From contig NZ_JAJGMW010000005.1 of the NCBI RefSeq assembly GCF_020782115.1, forward strand, positions 62,001-126,000: 64,000 nt of DNA. Reading direction: 5' to 3'. The stretch comes from Leeuwenhoekiella parthenopeia (GTDB lineage: Bacteria > Bacteroidota > Bacteroidia > Flavobacteriales > Flavobacteriaceae). Position 1 is the first letter of the stretch. Each line of letters opens with the position of its first letter. A program made the translations under genes and the position numbers. This document shows, piece after piece, positions 28,700-37,126 of the stretch. The notes beneath the pieces were generated by a model. It worked only from the letters and a program-made list of their open reading frames with translations. It was not told the origin of the DNA and ran no database searches.

Positions 28700-28736
28700 A
28701 ATACTAATTTTCTTAATTGTTGCTTAAACTTCCCTC

Positions 28737-28756
28737 CTCCCGATAGTTATCGGGAG
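28737..28756. repeat. Perfect hairpin CTCCCGATA/TATCGGGAG
   Basis: A 9-bp inverted repeat with a two-base loop between the DUF5687 and ATPase genes. The TATCGGGAG arm also occurs in the 46-bp direct repeats at 15.8 kb. It lacks a T-run, so it is not a plain terminator. Confidence 0.75.
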
Positions 28757-28776
28757 AGAAGGGTTAGGATGGGATA

Positions 28777-30246
28777 TTAGTTTTTCTGCTTATACGCAGC
28801 TATGGTTTTATACTTTTCCGCTTTATAAACCGATTCGATTTTTTTGAACATAAAATCGCGGAACGCAAAGCCCGCGACACCGGCCAAAGCAACCAGCGCA
28901 TAACCAAATACGGGACCTAGCGTAAAATGCCCGATGGCGTACAAAGCGATTGGCAGTAATAGTTTTGGAATCGTAATCAGCAGGGTTTTCACGTTAAATG
29001 CCGAACTGTCACCAAAAGCTTTTTTGTTGCTGGTCAGATCAATGGGCGTTTTGATGTATGCACCACCCAGTAGAACCACGTGTCCGTTTACACCCATATT
29101 GTAAATTCCGCCTACCAAAACCGCGGCATAAGCTTCCCAACCAAAATACAGATAGCCCAGGCCTAAAATGGTTGATACCGCAGTTGCCAAAACAACCAGC
29201 ATCCATTTAGACTTTAAATATTCCTGATAACGGATGTTTTGGGTCATCATCAGCGGATAATACGCGCTGTCCCAACTGGGTACAAATTGCCCAAAACTGA
29301 ACAGAAAACCTCCGGAAACGAAAATTCCGGCAAAAATCTTCATAAACGGGTTGTCGTAACTTTCAATACCACCGGTAAAAAAGAGCAAACCGTAAAACAA
29401 AAATACCACGCTCATAATCACAGTAGTTTTAGACCGCTTGTTGCGCTTAATAAGTTTGATGTCGTTCTTTAAGAAGGTTGCGGTTTTCCCAAAACGATCG
29501 AGCCAATCCAGATTTTCGGTTGACGCTTTTTGAGCTTTTACGGCCAGACCGGCATCCAGATACAGGCGCTTCAGAAAATAGCCGTGAGCGACTTTATACA
29601 GCGCGATTGCAGCAATTACGGGGATGGCAAACATCCACAGCGTGTCATACAATCCCTGAAAAAAGGGAGCTACGTAGGGTGTTATATCAAAAATCCCGTA
29701 ATACTGAAGGGCTCCAAGTCCCAGAATGACTGACCCCAAACCTACAACCAAAGCCATCGCATCGTTGAGAAACACGTTGATGAAATTGTTTACATAAATA
29801 AGCGCCATCATCCCCAGGTGCCAGGTAATCACGTGCAGCGCATCATAACCCTGCGCCAGCAACACCACACTAAACGGAATAAAGAAAAACGCGTGTACTA
29901 TGTTAAAAAACGACAGCATGGTTTTGCCCAGCGCAAAATCTACAATCTTAGCCTTATTAAAAGGCAGTAAAAGCAGGGGTTTTATATTGACCACCGGCAT
30001 TTTTTGCAGCATATACTTAATGATCAGGTCGAAAAGCACATAATAAATCATAAACTTATTAAGCGTTTGCAAGGGCTCATAACCTGCTTCCTCAAGACCA
30101 AAATAGGCTCCGACACCCGCAAGTGTAAAAAGACCTATAAAATACAGCGCCCCGAGGGCCATAAATATTTTGAGTACCAGATTGGTTTGAAAAGCTGCAG
30201 ATCTAAAAAAGCTCTTCCATTCCAGATTGATAAAGTGTTTGATCAT
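28777..30246 (-). CDS. DUF5687-family ABC permease
   Basis: This integral membrane protein has 489 residues from the ATG at 30246 and about 12-14 hydrophobic segments. The N-terminus MIKHFINLEWKSFFRSAAFQ and the overall layout match DUF5687 permeases, which pair with CcmA-type ATPases in Bacteroidota. The frame is open upstream for 10 more codons, but the ATG at 30246 fits the family. It is divergent from the PaaE-like reductase. Confidence 0.85.
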   Translation of the reverse strand: MIKHFINLEWKSFFRSAAFQTNLVLKIFMALGALYFIGLFTLAGVGAYFGLEEAGYEPLQTLNKFMIYYVLFDLIIKYMLQKMPVVNIKPLLLLPFNKAKIVDFALGKTMLSFFNIVHAFFFIPFSVVLLAQGYDALHVITWHLGMMALIYVNNFINVFLNDAMALVVGLGSVILGLGALQYYGIFDITPYVAPFFQGLYDTLWMFAIPVIAAIALYKVAHGYFLKRLYLDAGLAVKAQKASTENLDWLDRFGKTATFLKNDIKLIKRNKRSKTTVIMSVVFLFYGLLFFTGGIESYDNPFMKIFAGIFVSGGFLFSFGQFVPSWDSAYYPLMMTQNIRYQEYLKSKWMLVVLATAVSTILGLGYLYFGWEAYAAVLVGGIYNMGVNGHVVLLGGAYIKTPIDLTSNKKAFGDSSAFNVKTLLITIPKLLLPIALYAIGHFTLGPVFGYALVALAGVAGFAFRDFMFKKIESVYKAEKYKTIAAYKQKN

Positions 30247-30329
30247 TGTATTGCCTTTTTTTGAACGTATTGTCACCGCATTAGTGCGAAAATTATAGAA
30301 TTGTTACAGCGCAAAACGCCTGTGCTTCG

Positions 30330-30337
30330 TATTTTTG
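30330..30337 (+). promoter_or_regulatory. Candidate -7 element for the reductase
   Basis: TATTTTTG is an exact TAnnTTTG match 17 bases before the ATG at 30355. Confidence 0.45.
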
Positions 30338-30354
30338 CCCAAATTTTTTGAACT

Positions 30355-31407
30355 ATGAGCGATTTTCACGCACTAACCATACAAGATATTACCCGCGAGA
30401 CCGATAAAGCAGTGAGCATCACCTTTGGAGTCCCTCAAAACTTAAAAGAGACATTCAGCTTTAAAGCCGGCCAGTACATCACCCTTAAAACACAAATTGA
30501 CGGTAAAGAAGTGCGCCGCGCGTATTCGCTGTGTTCTACTCCGCAAAGCGGAATGTTGAAAGTTGCCGTGAAAGAGGTTGAAGGCGGAACGTTTTCCGTT
30601 TTAGCCAATAATAAACTTACGGTTGGCGAATCGCTTGAAGTACACCCGCCGGAAGGAAAATTTACAGTAGAAACCAATCCCAAGAATCAGAAGGATTACG
30701 CAGCTTTTGCTGCCGGAAGCGGAATCACACCGGTGCTCTCCATCCTTAAAACCGTATTGGAGCAGGAGCCTAAAAGTCGGTTTGTTTTGGCTTACGGAAA
30801 CAGAGCCGTTGAGGAGACGATTTTCCACAAAGAATTGCTGGAATTGCAGTTGAAGTACCCGGAGCGTTTGTTTGTCGAATTTATTTACAGTCGTAAGCAG
30901 GAAACCGATGCGCATTTTGGCCGAATCGAAAAAGCTACCGTCAATTTTGTGCTGAAAAACAAATTCAAATCGCACGATTTTGATCAGTTTTTCCTCTGCG
31001 GACCTAAAGAAATGATCAATGGTGTAAAAGGCGTTTTAAAAGAAAACGGAGTTGCAGACGATAAGGTGAAATTTGAACTTTTTACCAGTTCTGATGACGG
31101 GGATGAGATCGCTGAAGCCCTTGACGGAGTAACTCAGGTAAAAATCATCTGCGACGATGAAGAATTTGAATTTACAATTCCTCAGGATAAAATTATTCTT
31201 GACGCTGCTTTAGAGCACGATATTGACGCGCCGCACTCCTGTCAGGGAGGTATTTGCAGCAGCTGTATTGCCCGCATTACCGAAGGCACCGCAGTAATGC
31301 GCAAAAACCAGATCCTTACCGATGATGAGGTTGAAGAAGGTCTGATCCTGACCTGCCAGGCTTTGGCCACCTCAGCAACGCTTACAGTTGATTACGACGA
31401 GGTATAG
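30355..31407 (+). CDS. PaaE-like FAD/2Fe-2S ferredoxin reductase
   Basis: This 350-residue electron-transfer flavoprotein has three parts. The FAD-binding barrel covers about 1-105, with the isoalloxazine motif RAYSLCS. The NAD(P)-binding domain covers about 110-235, with GSGITPVLSI and the CGP motif in FFLCGPKEMI. A plant-type ferredoxin domain covers about 262-350, with CQGGICSSC and a fourth Cys in LTCQALA. This is the layout of PaaE, the reductase of the phenylacetyl-CoA epoxidase, and of stand-alone CDP-dehydrase-like reductases. No paaABCD genes are near, so its partner oxygenase is unknown. Confidence 0.9.
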   Translation: MSDFHALTIQDITRETDKAVSITFGVPQNLKETFSFKAGQYITLKTQIDGKEVRRAYSLCSTPQSGMLKVAVKEVEGGTFSVLANNKLTVGESLEVHPPEGKFTVETNPKNQKDYAAFAAGSGITPVLSILKTVLEQEPKSRFVLAYGNRAVEETIFHKELLELQLKYPERLFVEFIYSRKQETDAHFGRIEKATVNFVLKNKFKSHDFDQFFLCGPKEMINGVKGVLKENGVADDKVKFELFTSSDDGDEIAEALDGVTQVKIICDDEEFEFTIPQDKIILDAALEHDIDAPHSCQGGICSSCIARITEGTAVMRKNQILTDDEVEEGLILTCQALATSATLTVDYDEV

Positions 31408-31464
31408 AGCCCAGCCCCCTAACCCCCGAAGGGGGAATTTGCAAAGCTTCGCTTTAAAAAAATT

Positions 31465-31501
31465 AATCCTCACCCATTTCAAAAATGGGTGAGGATTTTT
31501 T
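31465..31501. terminator. Strong bidirectional terminator
   Basis: A perfect 15-bp stem (AATCCTCACCCATTT with its complement) around the loop CAA, with an A-run before and a T-run after. It serves the reductase on plus and the 47-residue gene on minus. A CCCCC/GGGGG hairpin lies just upstream at 31423-31435. Confidence 0.92.
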
Positions 31502-31643
31502 ACAACGAATATTTCGCCAAAACCTCTTCAACAGGTATAAACTCAAGTTTACCCTCTTGAAATTTCAACAACATCTCATCCATCATCGCTTTATAGCTTT
31601 CAGATGGTTCAGGTTCTTTAGGAGTTAAGTCGTTTGCTTTCAT
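31500..31643 (-). CDS. 47-residue acidic protein, unknown function
   Basis: This short open frame on the minus strand begins MKANDLTPKEPEPSESYKAM and ends EEVLAKYSL. It is acidic, with a predicted helix around MMDEMLLKFQEGKLEFIPVEEVLAKY. It starts 10 bases after the stop of the nitronate monooxygenase and ends inside the T-run of the terminator, so it is probably co-transcribed. The pattern of an acidic helix followed by a VxxEEVL ending loosely resembles antitoxins of the ParD/YefM class, but no toxin gene is adjacent. The function is unknown. Confidence 0.5.
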   Translation of the reverse strand: MKANDLTPKEPEPSESYKAMMDEMLLKFQEGKLEFIPVEEVLAKYSL

Positions 31644-31652
31644 AGTTTGCTA

Positions 31653-32606
31653 TTATTTAGTAAACCGTGCAATGATTTTTGCTACCGGTTCAATGGCTTT
31701 GGTATGTTCAATGGTGGGTCCGGCGACCCAGACTGTTTTGTAGGTGGCTTCGGTGGCGGCTTTGGTCACCATATTGGTTCCTTTTAAAAAGCGGAGCATT
31801 TTTACATACTTTTTAAGCCATTTGTTTTTATTGAGCAGCTTTTCAATCCAGGTTTGCTCGGTGCCTATTTCCTGCACATAAGGCGTATTGATCACCGTAC
31901 AGGGCGTACCGCTGATCTTTTGGGTCATCACAATGTCCTGTTTCCCATAATCTACACAGGCTTGCTTGTATTCCTGCGAAACCCCCGCTTCTTCTGATGC
32001 AATAAACGGACTCCCGATGCTGACCCCCGATGCTCCAAAACTCATTTTTTCTTCCAGGTCTGCACGAGTTCCTACCCCGCCTGCAGAAATCACAGGAAGC
32101 TTTACCGCTGCATTGAGGCTTTCGATTAGTTTTTTGGGCGAAATGTCTCCACGATGGCCGCCGGCTTCGTTATTTACGGCTATAATGGCATCGCAGCCCA
32201 GGCTTTCTACCTTTTTGGCCTGCTCCAGATTGACCACATCGCAAAACACCAGAATACCTTTTTTATGGGCTTCTTCAATTACCTGTTTGGGATTACCCAG
32301 GGAAGTGATGATGAAGTCACAACCCAGTTCGCAGCAAACCGCCAACTGATCGGGGTATTTGGTATTTGATTTATTGACAATGAGATTAAAGCCAAAAGCT
32401 CCCCCATCTGCTTTTGCGGCTTTAAGTTCGTTAATTGCTTCGCGTAATTCAGGCAAGGTACGGTAGTTTAGCGCCGGGATACAGCCTGCGATCCCGGCCT
32501 GCATAGCCGCTTTAACCATGGCTACGTTTGACACGAGAAACATAGGCGCCATAATAATGGGATGCTGAATATGGAGTAACTGTGTAAGGGATGCTTTCAT
32601 GGTCAA
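31653..32606 (-). CDS. Nitronate monooxygenase (2-nitropropane dioxygenase family)
   Basis: This FMN-dependent TIM-barrel enzyme oxidises alkyl nitronates such as propionate-3-nitronate. The 317 residues include HPIIMAPMFLVSNVAMVKAAMQAG at the N-terminus, EAGGHRG with the family His near residue 157, and PVISAGGVGTRADLEEKMSFGASGVSIGSPF, which forms the FMN phosphate site. Close relatives include enoyl-ACP reductase FabK, so that role cannot be excluded by sequence alone. The start could be either of two ATG codons two codons apart. The 47-residue gene follows it. Confidence 0.88.
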   Translation of the reverse strand: MTMKASLTQLLHIQHPIIMAPMFLVSNVAMVKAAMQAGIAGCIPALNYRTLPELREAINELKAAKADGGAFGFNLIVNKSNTKYPDQLAVCCELGCDFIITSLGNPKQVIEEAHKKGILVFCDVVNLEQAKKVESLGCDAIIAVNNEAGGHRGDISPKKLIESLNAAVKLPVISAGGVGTRADLEEKMSFGASGVSIGSPFIASEEAGVSQEYKQACVDYGKQDIVMTQKISGTPCTVINTPYVQEIGTEQTWIEKLLNKNKWLKKYVKMLRFLKGTNMVTKAATEATYKTVWVAGPTIEHTKAIEPVAKIIARFTK

Positions 32607-32698
32607 CTAATTGATTTCTAAAGTTAGTTTTTTAATCAGCTTTCCTGTTTTAAAAGCGTATTAAAAAGCAGTTTTTAAAATGGTAGTTGCAAACCGCG

Positions 32699-32781
32699 TG
32701 AGGGATAGTAGCGGAAAGCTTTATGCCTATTGCAAATGGCATAAACTTGTAGCGGATAGCCCGACCCGCAGGGTCACGCCC
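32699..32781 (+). repeat. Structured intergenic repeat, possible small RNA
   Basis: The 83 bases hold two related segments, GTAGCGGAAAGC and GTAGCGGATAGC. Between them is an inverted repeat TTATGCC/GGCATAA, and a second hairpin GACCC/GGGTC follows. The run GAGGGATAG...GTAGCGGATAGCCCGACCC is a type of element that recurs in intergenic regions of Flavobacteriia; I recall it from general experience, and a link to the Flavo-1 RNA motif is a guess. Confidence 0.5.
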
Positions 32782-32829
32782 AAATCTGATAATCGGAAGT
32801 AAAAAAAGAGATCACCTGTAAAGGATAGT

Positions 32830-33870
32830 TTACGCTAAAACCGTTTTGATGCGATCAACTACCTGTTGCGGTTTAATGCTGTACATCGCCTTCTCGTAGC
32901 CTGCAAGGACTTTATTGCCATAAACCGAAGTGGGGATCGCCGGAAATTGCTCCCGGTCTGCCACTAACTGGTTTTCGGGAGGCTGGCCGTAGGGCGTAAA
33001 ACCCAAATACGGATGCGTCACGCCCCAAATCGTAACTACCGGAATACCGAAAAGCGCGGCAAGATGGCCATTACCGCTATCCATCGCTAGCATGGCGTCG
33101 AGATGGGAAATCAAGGCGAGTTCTTCAGCAAAGCTGAATGTACCCGCTACCGAAACGCAGTTGGGATATGTATTGGCAAAAGATTGTAGCTTTTGAGTCT
33201 CTTCTGCCCCACCGCCAAACAGGATGATTTTATAGGATTCGCGGTTTAATTGAGACAGGACAATATCCATCAACTCCAGTGGATAGTGCTTACCGGCGTG
33301 TGCCGCAAAAGGCGCGACGCCCAGCCATTTGTAGGGTTTGTGACCTATATGCTCCCGAATACTGTCGGTAATAGCTTGTTTTGGTAGGAATTCGCTGCCG
33401 GTTAGTTGCACGGGGTATCCTAAGCTTTCAAAGACTTCGGCATAACGCGCGTGGGTGCTTTTTAAGGCCCTGAAATCCTTATTAATCTCCCGGGTTAAGG
33501 CTTTCTTTTCGGCCCTGCCTTTATCAATTTGTGCCGATTTACTTCCGCGTAAGCGAAAAAAAGATCTCAGCACATTAGAGCGGATCACGTTATGTAAATC
33601 GGCAATCGCAGTAAAACGGGCGGGATCCAGGTCTTTATACAGTTTATAGAGCCCAACGGCTCCCTTATACCTGCCCTTAACATCTGCACCAAAGAAATGC
33701 ACACGCTCCAGCGGTTCAAAAAAAGGCGCAAAAAAAGGCCTTGACACCACCGTAATCTCCAAATTGGGATAGGTACGTGTCAAGGCGATTAATACGGGTA
33801 CGGTCATCGCCACATCCCCCATTGCTGAAAGGCGTATGCACAGAATATGGGGATTTTGGGCAACCGGCAT
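32830..33870 (-). CDS. Glycosyltransferase family 9 (heptosyltransferase-like)
   Basis: This 346-residue GT-B enzyme has the GT9 layout: the N-terminal LCIRLSAMGDVAMTVPVLIALTRTYPNLEITVV and the C-terminal MLAMDSGNGHLAALFGIPVVTIWGVTHPYLGFTPY, which binds the donor. GT9 enzymes add heptose or other sugars to the lipopolysaccharide core. The ATG directly abuts the stop of the DUF4254 gene, and the two are kept together in Bacteroidota. The true donor sugar is unknown. Confidence 0.92.
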   Translation of the reverse strand: MPVAQNPHILCIRLSAMGDVAMTVPVLIALTRTYPNLEITVVSRPFFAPFFEPLERVHFFGADVKGRYKGAVGLYKLYKDLDPARFTAIADLHNVIRSNVLRSFFRLRGSKSAQIDKGRAEKKALTREINKDFRALKSTHARYAEVFESLGYPVQLTGSEFLPKQAITDSIREHIGHKPYKWLGVAPFAAHAGKHYPLELMDIVLSQLNRESYKIILFGGGAEETQKLQSFANTYPNCVSVAGTFSFAEELALISHLDAMLAMDSGNGHLAALFGIPVVTIWGVTHPYLGFTPYGQPPENQLVADREQFPAIPTSVYGNKVLAGYEKAMYSIKPQQVVDRIKTVLA

Positions 33871-34485
33871 TTACTTCTTGCTTTGGCTGCGCAGCACGGG
33901 ATTGAGTTCCTCGTCGTTGTACATTTTCATCTGCTTGTAGACTTTCATATACTTGTCACCGTTTTCGATATCGCGCACCAGCGTGTCTATCGCCGTACAT
34001 AAATCTACACGCTGCTCGATGAGCACGTCTAGTTTATTCTGACAGGCGATTTTGTGCTCGTCTGAAGCGTCTTCGCGATTCGCTTCCTCTTCCATGTGGT
34101 AAATTTTCAGGGTGAGAATAGCGAGACGGTCTAGCGCCCAGGCCGGACTTTCGGTATTGATGGTTGCCGAATCCTTAGGCTCTATATTGCGATACAGTTT
34201 CAGGAAATAGCTGTCTATATACTCCACCATATCGGTACGATCCTGGTTTGAAGCGTCGATTTTTCGCTTGAGCTCCAGCGCATCAACGGGATCGATTTTC
34301 GGATCTCGAATAAGATCTTCATAATGCCACTGCACCGTATCGATCCAGGCTTTGCGGTAGAGCAAATGCTCTAAAAAGTCAACATCGGTGTCGTACGGGT
34401 TGTCAAAAGGCTGATCAACGCGGTCTTTAATGTGGTAATCGTCTACAGCGCGCTCAAATATACGTTTTGCGGTATGTGTTATCAT
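33871..34485 (-). CDS. DUF4254 protein
   Basis: This 204-residue soluble protein is rich in acidic residues and predicted all-helical. Text such as YDTDVDFLEHLLYRKAWIDTVQWHYEDLIRDPKID and LKIYHMEEEA matches the Bacteroidota DUF4254 family. No enzymatic motif is seen. It abuts the GT9 gene with no gap, which suggests a shared role in LPS core assembly, perhaps as a partner of the transferase. It is six bases after the methyltransferase stop. Confidence 0.85.
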   Translation of the reverse strand: MITHTAKRIFERAVDDYHIKDRVDQPFDNPYDTDVDFLEHLLYRKAWIDTVQWHYEDLIRDPKIDPVDALELKRKIDASNQDRTDMVEYIDSYFLKLYRNIEPKDSATINTESPAWALDRLAILTLKIYHMEEEANREDASDEHKIACQNKLDVLIEQRVDLCTAIDTLVRDIENGDKYMKVYKQMKMYNDEELNPVLRSQSKK

Positions 34486-34491
34486 GGCTGG

Positions 34492-35487
34492 TTATTTTTC
34501 TAATATGTGTAAATATTCGGTTGTACCGGTTGCTTTATGATTGCGGTTTTCGGTCTTATCGGCTTTAAAACGCTGATACGATGTGGTAACCAAATCGTAT
34601 TTGCCATACCGCTGCATAATCGCTTTTACGGTTTCGGCAGGCATTAAGCCCTCATTATTGTAACTCAGGAAAATCGTTTTAAAATCTGCCTCCTTTATCA
34701 ATTCTTCAAAAGCAGTTGCGACCTCAATTTTGCTGCAAAAAGCACTTTTTTTATAGCTCCGCAACCCGGTTTTTCCTTTGGGTACAAAGGTATCTTTTTT
34801 TGCGATAGTATTGAGCACATGATAATTGGCGCCATACTGCCGTGCGTTGTAGGGCGGGTCGAGGTATAAAATATCGCCCGAAATAGCTTTGATGAGTTCG
34901 TTGCTGTTTTGGTTGTAAACCGAATGATTACCCGGGGTGATTTCAAACTCGGCAGGTCTTAGGATCAAAGTGTTTTGAGCTGATTTTTTCAGTTTTTTTA
35001 AATACGCGCCATAAACCGAAGCCGTATTGGCAACCTTATCGGCACTCTCCAGCAAACTGGCCAACAGAAAAAAATACACGTCTTCGTTTATTTCGCCCTG
35101 TAAAAACCAGGCTTCAATCTGGCTGCGGATCGCGTCTATTTTTTTGCCGTTTTCGGCTGAAAAATACAATCGTCCCGCTTTTCCATCCTCGCTATAGGTA
35201 TTGAAGATAAAACCTGCTTTTGGTGGGAGATTTTCTAATTCTTCAATATAGGCTGAAGCATTAACCGGCTCATTGTTGCCAATGTAATTTCGATTTAAGA
35301 CATAGCTGTAAAACTCCAGATCGTTTGCGATCACCCCTTTGACCAAAGGTTTAAACGTGCGTCCCACACTGCCCGTACCGGCAAACAAATCGCAGAAAAC
35401 GAGCTTTGATAAATCTGGCCCACACACGTCACTGATGCTGCTGAGCAACCAGGAAGAAAGTTTATGTTTTGAGCCTATATAATTCAT
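34492..35487 (-). CDS. DNA adenine methyltransferase, D12 class
   Basis: This 331-residue enzyme transfers a methyl group from S-adenosylmethionine to N6 of adenine. The N-terminus has NYIGSKHKLSSWLL; motif I, FAGTG, is at 35-39; and the catalytic motif IV DPPY is at 210-213, followed by NARQYGANYH. The order motif I, long target-recognition region, motif IV is that of the alpha group (D12/Dam type). The ATG overlaps the stop of the upstream putative endonuclease by four bases (ATGA), so translation is coupled. The recognition sequence cannot be read. Base composition is close to that of the flanks. Confidence 0.92.
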   Translation of the reverse strand: MNYIGSKHKLSSWLLSSISDVCGPDLSKLVFCDLFAGTGSVGRTFKPLVKGVIANDLEFYSYVLNRNYIGNNEPVNASAYIEELENLPPKAGFIFNTYSEDGKAGRLYFSAENGKKIDAIRSQIEAWFLQGEINEDVYFFLLASLLESADKVANTASVYGAYLKKLKKSAQNTLILRPAEFEITPGNHSVYNQNSNELIKAISGDILYLDPPYNARQYGANYHVLNTIAKKDTFVPKGKTGLRSYKKSAFCSKIEVATAFEELIKEADFKTIFLSYNNEGLMPAETVKAIMQRYGKYDLVTTSYQRFKADKTENRNHKATGTTEYLHILEK

Positions 35488-36161
35488 CGTACTGCCCAGA
35501 TACTATCTGAAAAAACGGTTTTTGAGTGCGTTATTGAAACTGCAATTAATTTTGAGGCATCAAAAGTACTCACATAATCTGCAATAAGCCCTTGCAACCA
35601 GGATATTTCTGCCTTTAACCGGTAATGCCTTCCGTCTGCTTGATGCACGATTAAAAAAAGCCGGTTTTCCAGATGAAAGCGCCTGCCGGTGCTTTGATGC
35701 GTATACAGCCAGTTGATGAGCTGTGCCGGGTTTGCTTTCGCGAAAGCGAGATCCTGATCAAAAGCCTTTGGAAAAACGGAAGTTTTCAGGTCAAAATTAA
35801 TCCCGTTTATGCTAAAATCAACCAGACGGTCTTTGGCATTTTTTGCCGGTACGACTCCCGGTTGCTCGCAAAAAATCTGTTCAACAGCGCGGGCGCTCCA
35901 GTAATTGTACCAGCGATTGAGTGCATAGTTCAAGAAAGCCTGTTTGTCAAATTCTGAAGTTTCAGTCCGCGAGATGCGTTCCAAAACGCTTTCAAATTGC
36001 CAAAAATCATAGATAAAATCACTGCGCCGGTCCCAGACATCGTTTTGTTTTCTAAACCAGGTATCGGGATAAAGCCAACGCTTTTTGAGTTCGCCCTCCA
36101 GCTGAACAAGATTTAAACGCCCCACCAGACTGCGCAAAAAGGCATAAGCAACGCCAGCCAT
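35484..36161 (-). CDS. Putative restriction endonuclease (PD-(D/E)XK-like) paired with the methyltransferase
   Basis: This protein has up to 225 residues. The only ATG (36161) lies 49 bases inside DUF6427, so the GTG at 36125 (213 residues) is an alternative start. In the 225-residue numbering, LVDF with Asp115 is followed by NFDLKTS with Asp124-Leu-Lys126, and Glu94 comes before. Such acidic-X-Lys spacing is the PD-(D/E)XK nuclease pattern. Many Trp, Phe and Tyr residues fit a compact DNA-binding protein. It is directly upstream of, and four-base coupled to, a DNA methyltransferase, the layout of a type II restriction-modification pair. I infer the function from context plus motif; no named family is recognised. 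Confidence 0.6.
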   Translation of the reverse strand: MAGVAYAFLRSLVGRLNLVQLEGELKKRWLYPDTWFRKQNDVWDRRSDFIYDFWQFESVLERISRTETSEFDKQAFLNYALNRWYNYWSARAVEQIFCEQPGVVPAKNAKDRLVDFSINGINFDLKTSVFPKAFDQDLAFAKANPAQLINWLYTHQSTGRRFHLENRLFLIVHQADGRHYRLKAEISWLQGLIADYVSTFDASKLIAVSITHSKTVFSDSIWAVR

Positions 36162-37045
36162 AGAATCATTTCTTTAAACCAAAAGCTTTTGCTTGTTTCT
36201 ATATAGGTGGCCGCGATGATCGCCAGCGGACCGAATAAAAAATACAATTCACTGCCATCACGCACCGGTGCGAGAAACAAGGCGATGAAAAGCGCAACCA
36301 GCGAACTGATGAAGGTAAGCAGATAGGAAGCCTTTAATTTTTGACTCACTTCGCTTATCTGCGACACATACCGAAAACCACACCACAGGTACAGTGTGAG
36401 AATTAATGAGGTGGGCAATAACAGTCTCAGATTGTTGAATGACGAAAAATCGTAGGTTGGCAGCTGCACATAATTACGCGCAAAAACCCCAGCTCCTTCA
36501 TAATACAGACTAAAGGTTAGCACCAAAATAAAAACCGTAAACAGGCCCGCAAACGGAAGCAGCCAGTTGCGATATTCATTGGGAGAATAAAATACAATAG
36601 CAAAGTAGAGTACCACTATAAAAAGAAGGCTCCAGAAAAAAAACAGGGAGGCTACAGCAATCCAGAATGCCGCGTCAAAAATTTTCTTTTTTTGGTCTTT
36701 TTCAGATTTGAGACTTATGATTCTACGCAAAGCCAGAAGCACAAACAAGCCCGACAAGACCATATCATTATTGAAAAAAGTTTGTGGAATGGCCAGGGTA
36801 AAACAGGCGAAGAAAAAGACAATGTAGGTGGTTCTGCGGGTTAACGTGTTGCGTTTTACCACAAAATTGAGAACCCCCAGCGAAAACAAATACAGTAATA
36901 AAAACATAAACCGACTCAAAATACCCAGAGCCGTTAACTCGTAATATTCTGAAAATGTGTAATATCCCGTAAGAAACAGAATCACACCCAGCACGATTAC
37001 TGCGAAATTTATAGGTTTTGAAGCGCCAAAAAAGCTTGTTAGCAT
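36113..37045 (-). CDS. DUF6427 multi-spanning membrane protein
   Basis: This 310-residue protein starts MLTSFFGASKPINFAVI, the typical DUF6427 N-terminus, and has about nine hydrophobic segments. The frame is open 10 codons further upstream from a GTG, but the ATG at 37045 matches the family. It is found in Flavobacteriia next to DUF6341 and purD, as here. Function is unknown. The putative endonuclease starts within its last codons. Confidence 0.88.
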   Translation of the reverse strand: MLTSFFGASKPINFAVIVLGVILFLTGYYTFSEYYELTALGILSRFMFLLLYLFSLGVLNFVVKRNTLTRRTTYIVFFFACFTLAIPQTFFNNDMVLSGLFVLLALRRIISLKSEKDQKKKIFDAAFWIAVASLFFFWSLLFIVVLYFAIVFYSPNEYRNWLLPFAGLFTVFILVLTFSLYYEGAGVFARNYVQLPTYDFSSFNNLRLLLPTSLILTLYLWCGFRYVSQISEVSQKLKASYLLTFISSLVALFIALFLAPVRDGSELYFLFGPLAIIAATYIETSKSFWFKEMILWLALLMPFCAVWWGV

Positions 37046-37065
37046 TGTAGTTTTTTCTATTTTTG
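37036..37065 (+). promoter_or_regulatory. Candidate full promoter for DUF6341
   Basis: TTG at 37036-37038 and TATTTTTG at 37058-37065 are 19 bases apart, which matches the Bacteroidota TTG-N19-21-TAnnTTTG pattern. It overlaps the start of the divergent DUF6427 gene, 61 bases before the DUF6341 ATG. Confidence 0.5.
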
Positions 37066-37126
37066 CAACGCACAACTCAAAATAACGGGTGCGGCATTCG
37101 TAATCAGGATGTAAAAGTATACAATT

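Noticed and set aside
31423-31455. CCCCC/GGGGG and AAAGC/GCTTT hairpins as extra terminators
   Set aside because: They are short and have no T-run; the 15-bp hairpin right after them is the better terminator.
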